From Lachnospiraceae bacterium (GTDB lineage Bacteria; Bacillota; Clostridia; Lachnospirales; Lachnospiraceae): DNA of 6,292 nucleotides. This document shows positions 4,917-6,292 of the stretch, one piece after another (within the stretch, counting starts at the first letter, position 1; every line of letters starts with the position of its first letter). Under the pieces are notes generated by a model, which did no database searches, had not been told where the DNA came from, and was given only the letters and a program-made list of their open reading frames with translations. The translations under genes and the position numbers were made by a program. Where the stretch lies: positions 1 to 6,292 of the forward strand of contig JAIKXK010000240.1 in assembly GCA_024684155.1 (NCBI GenBank), in the 5' to 3' direction.

Positions 4917-4945
4917 ATTCTAGCTTGTGTACGATTTCATATAAA
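4917..4945 (-). promoter_or_regulatory. Candidate promoter of the channel gene
   Basis: On the minus strand TTTATA (4945-4940) and TAGAAT (4922-4917) are separated by 17 bp, matching consensus at four and five of six positions. It would give a leader of about 85 nt containing the 4875-4896 hairpin. In this AT-rich stretch other pairs cannot be excluded. Confidence 0.4.
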
Positions 4946-4996
4946 TATATAGGTATTGTATCACAACTTGCTTTAAAACAGAGAAACTAGAGATAT

Positions 4997-5100
4997 AACT
5001 GGGCTGAAAAGGAGATTTTAAATGGGAAAACTACCGCTTTGAGATACGAACCGGGCTGAAAAGGAGATTTAAAGGGAGAAAACAACAGACTTCAGAGTCG
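4997..5100 (+). repeat. Tandem 52-bp duplication in the first unit
   Basis: Two 52-bp copies, 4997-5048 and 5049-5100, each run from AACYGGGCTGAAAAGGAGATTT to an AGA(T/G)(A/T)CG end, and abut the first stem cassette at 5101. Units 2 and 3 contain only one related left segment each (AGATTTAAGGAG to AGATACG), before 5369 and 5671. This expansion explains the longer first period. Confidence 0.8.
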
Positions 5101-5225
5101 AACCGGGCTGAAAATAAGAAAAGCAAGTCAGAAAACCCGGTAGGCCGGCGAAAGTAAGATAAAAAAGTAAAATAGAAACGGCCTACCGGGTTTTCTGGGG
5201 TAAAAGTCGAGGAAAAAGCCCGGTT
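5101..5225. repeat. Stem cassette 1 (19-bp inner stem, 9-bp outer stem)
   Basis: The inner arms, 5129-5147 (CAGAAAACCCGGTAGGCCG) and 5179-5197, are perfect 19-bp complements around a 31-nt purine-rich loop. The outer arms, AACCGGGCT (5101-5109) and AGCCCGGTT (5217-5225), are perfect 9-bp complements. The two linkers between outer and inner arms are each exactly 19 nt. Confidence 0.9.
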
Positions 5226-5368
5226 GGAGAGATAATAGAAAGAAAAAGCCCGGTTGAAGGAAATAATAGTAGGAAAAAGCGAAATCTGGATCCCAACTTG
5301 CCTAAAAAAACAGGAAATTAGAGGGAAATAGTAGATTTAAGGAGTGAAAACCACAGCCTTCAGATACG

Positions 5369-5493
5369 AACCGGGCTGAAAATAAGAAAAGCAAGTCAGA
5401 AAACCCGGTAGGCCGGCGAAAGTAAGATAAAAAAGTAAAATAGAAACGGCCTACCGGGTTTTCTGGGGTAAAAGTCGAAGAAAAAGCCCGGCC
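5369..5493. repeat. Stem cassette 2
   Basis: This copy differs from cassette 1 at only three of 125 positions. Inner arms 5397-5415 and 5447-5465 are perfect 19-bp complements. The outer right arm reads AGCCCGGCC (5485-5493), leaving a 7-bp outer stem with AACCGGGCT (5369-5377). The symmetric 19-nt linkers are kept. Confidence 0.9.
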
Positions 5494-5670
5494 GGGAGAG
5501 ATAATAGAAAAGAAAAAGCCCGGTCGAAGGAGATAATAGAAGGGAAAATACCTGGTCGGAGAAAAAAATAGTAGGAAAAAGCGAAATCTGGATCCTAACT
5601 TGCCTTTAAAAACATGAAATTAGAGGGAAATAGTAGATTTAAGGAGAAAAAACTACAGCTTTGAGATACG

Positions 5671-5795
5671 AACCGGGCTGAAAATAAGAAAAGCAAGTCA
5701 GAAAACCCGGTAGGCCTGCGAAAGTAAGACGAAAAAGTAAAATAGAAACGTCCTACCGGGTTTTCTGGGGTAAAAGTCGAAGAAAAAGCCCGGTC
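5671..5795. repeat. Stem cassette 3 with a weakened inner stem
   Basis: Inner arms 5699-5717 and 5749-5767 keep 16 perfect pairs, but T5717 and T5751 create two mismatches next to the loop. The outer arms AACCGGGCT (5671-5679) and AGCCCGGTC (5787-5795) keep eight pairs. Loop changes (GAC for GAT and neighbours) confirm it is the most diverged copy. Confidence 0.9.
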
Positions 5796-5852
5796 GGAAG
5801 AAATAATAGAAGGAATAACCCCGGTCGAAAGGAAATAAACTTAATTAAGTCG

Positions 5853-5881
5853 GAAAAGAAACTAAATATAGAAAAGAAACT
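5853..5881. repeat. Short direct repeat after the array
   Basis: GAAAAGAAACT occurs at 5853-5863 and 5871-5881, 18 bp apart, just downstream of a 10-bp palindrome CTTAATTAAG (5840-5849) that marks the array's right edge. No function is evident. Confidence 0.5.
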
Positions 5882-5902
5882 GTATCTCTCCCTGAAATTC
5901 GC

Positions 5903-5908
5903 TATAAT
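5903..5908 (+). promoter_or_regulatory. -10 element of the phosphatase gene
   Basis: A perfect TATAAT lies at 5903-5908, 46 bases before the start codon, predicting a ~40-nt leader. The -35 position (CTGTAT, 5880-5885) is poor, so an activator or a different -35 may be used. The promoter is outside the repeat array. Confidence 0.5.
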
Positions 5909-5954
5909 AACAAAAGAGTTGAATTGACAATTATTAGATAAAGAAGGAAAAGAT

Positions 5955-6292
5955 ATGAAGACATTATATTTTACAAGACATGGAGAAACTATTTGGAATG
6001 TTGAAAATAAAATTTGTGGAGCTACAGATATTGCATTGACGGAACATGGTCACAAGCAGGCGATAGAACTTGGAAAAAGGATCAAAGAAGAAGAAATTCA
6101 TATTGATGAAATTTTATATTCTCCTTTAATGAGAGCAAAGGATACTGCAGCTCATATTTCGGAAGAAACCGGAATTCCAATGAGAGCAGAACTAAGACTG
6201 AAAGAACAAAATTTTGGGCGATTTGAGTCTACTCCTAGAAATGGAGAAGAGTTTTTAGTGTCAAAGAGAAATTTTGTGGATTCTTATGAGGG
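5955..6292 (+). CDS. Histidine phosphatase / phosphoglycerate-mutase family protein (partial, N-terminus)
   Basis: An open frame from ATG 5955 to the window end gives 112 full codons. The N-terminus reads MKTLYFTRHGETIWN: the RHGE motif (R8, H9, G10, E11) is the catalytic phosphohistidine site of the branch-1 histidine phosphatase superfamily. LTEHGHKQAIELG (28-40), YSPLMRAKDTA (55-65) and LRLKEQNFGRFES (80-92) with the likely catalytic acid Glu84 follow the family order. The second catalytic histidine lies beyond the window. It is a soluble phosphatase or cofactor-dependent mutase. The usual annotation 'phosphoglycerate mutase' is not specific, since many such proteins dephosphorylate other small metabolites. 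AGAAGGA at 5942-5948, six bases upstream, supports the start. It is divergent from the channel gene across the repeat array, with no sign of functional linkage. Confidence 0.9.
   Translation, partial: MKTLYFTRHGETIWNVENKICGATDIALTEHGHKQAIELGKRIKEEEIHIDEILYSPLMRAKDTAAHISEETGIPMRAELRLKEQNFGRFESTPRNGEEFLVSKRNFVDSYE

Larger units (their letters stand above)
4964..5830. repeat. Nested tandem repeat array with GC-rich stems and purine-rich linkers
   Basis: Three units begin with AACTTGC at 4965, 5295 and 5597 (periods 330 and 302 bp). Each unit holds a variable left part, a 125-bp stem cassette, and two or three short right-hand repeats; units 1 and 2 end with AGGAAAAAGCGAAATCTGGAT just before the next AACTTGC. 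The plus strand between the stems is almost entirely purine (runs such as GAAAATAAGAAAAG and GGAGAGATAATAGAAA). CCGG tetramers number about 19 here against about 8 in the rest of the window, by eye. No coding frame of useful length exists on either strand. The array fills most of the 1.1-kb spacer between the divergent channel and phosphatase genes. No transposase, target duplication or CRISPR-like spacing is visible. It may be a BIME/REP-like mosaic, a repeated structured RNA, or a protein-binding array. Confidence 0.9.
5213..5830 (+). repeat. Seven copies of a ~30-bp AAAAAGCCCGG repeat
   Basis: The motif AAAAAGCCCGGTYGRAGGARATAATAG recurs, with variation, starting at 5213, 5243, 5481, 5513, 5545, 5783 and 5814. 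Copies within a group are spaced 30-32 bp, and groups of two, three and two follow the three stem cassettes. The first copy of each group supplies the outer right arm of its cassette. The third copy (5545, ATACCTGG) and last copy (5814, ATAACCCCGG) of the series are degenerate. Confidence 0.8.

Noticed and set aside
5129..5197. Ordinary intrinsic terminator
   Set aside because: The four T residues lie inside the stem and are followed by CTGGGG, not by a free U-tract; triplication with outer arms also does not fit a simple terminator.
5101..5795. Integron attC sites or insertion-sequence ends
   Set aside because: There is no RYYYAAC/GTTRRRY core pair in the right arrangement, no integrase or transposase, and no target-site duplication.
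4964..5830. CRISPR array
   Set aside because: Units are about 300 bp, the long repeats include the intervening sequence, spacers are not unique, and no cas gene is present.

Overview
The window looks like chromosomal DNA of a low-GC Gram-positive anaerobe of the class Clostridia, probably Lachnospiraceae. This is inferred from AT-rich codon use, strong AGGAGG-type ribosome sites, U-tailed intrinsic terminators, and a ClpX-like ATPase, a Fur-family regulator and a COG0523 GTPase of Firmicute character. No rRNA, tRNA, CRISPR array, transposase or phage gene is visible.

Layout. 1-123 is the 3' end of an unrecognised gene, closed by a strong terminator (145-174). 175-684 is gene-poor: a possible 25-codon ORF carrying a 13-bp inverted repeat, helically phased TTGTGAA boxes, a second terminator (335-381), small repeats, and then a promoter with an overlapping palindrome and a structured 5' leader. 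685-2356 is a probable two-gene operon: a small Xre-type HTH regulator and a ClpX-like AAA+ unfoldase. The unfoldase lacks the ClpX zinc-binding domain but keeps an IGL-type loop at the ClpP-docking position. 2459-4296 holds a Fur-family regulator, a terminator, and a COG0523 (CobW/YciC/ZNG1-like) GTPase. The GTPase promoter is a perfect -35/-10 pair bracketed by two matching palindromes. The simplest reading is a zinc-responsive (Zur-like) pair in which the regulator represses the metallochaperone, but the metal is inferred, not proven. 4383-4823 on the minus strand is a two-transmembrane potassium-channel-like protein, convergent with the GTPase; a 13-bp hairpin lies in the junction. 5955 onward is the N-terminal part of a histidine phosphatase/phosphoglycerate-mutase family protein, running off the window.

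The most unusual part is the 1.1-kb divergent spacer between the channel and phosphatase genes. About 4964-5830 is a nested repeat array without coding capacity. It has three nearly identical 125-bp cassettes at 5101, 5369 and 5671. Each has a 16- to 19-bp inner stem and a shorter outer stem, separated by exactly 19 nt on both sides. Around the cassettes are five AACYGGGCT boxes (two in a 52-bp tandem duplication) and seven copies of a ~30-bp AAAAAGCCCGG-type repeat. The plus strand is strongly purine-rich between the stems. This could be a repeated structured RNA, a BIME/REP-like mosaic element, or a DNA-structural or protein-binding array. The sequence alone does not decide.
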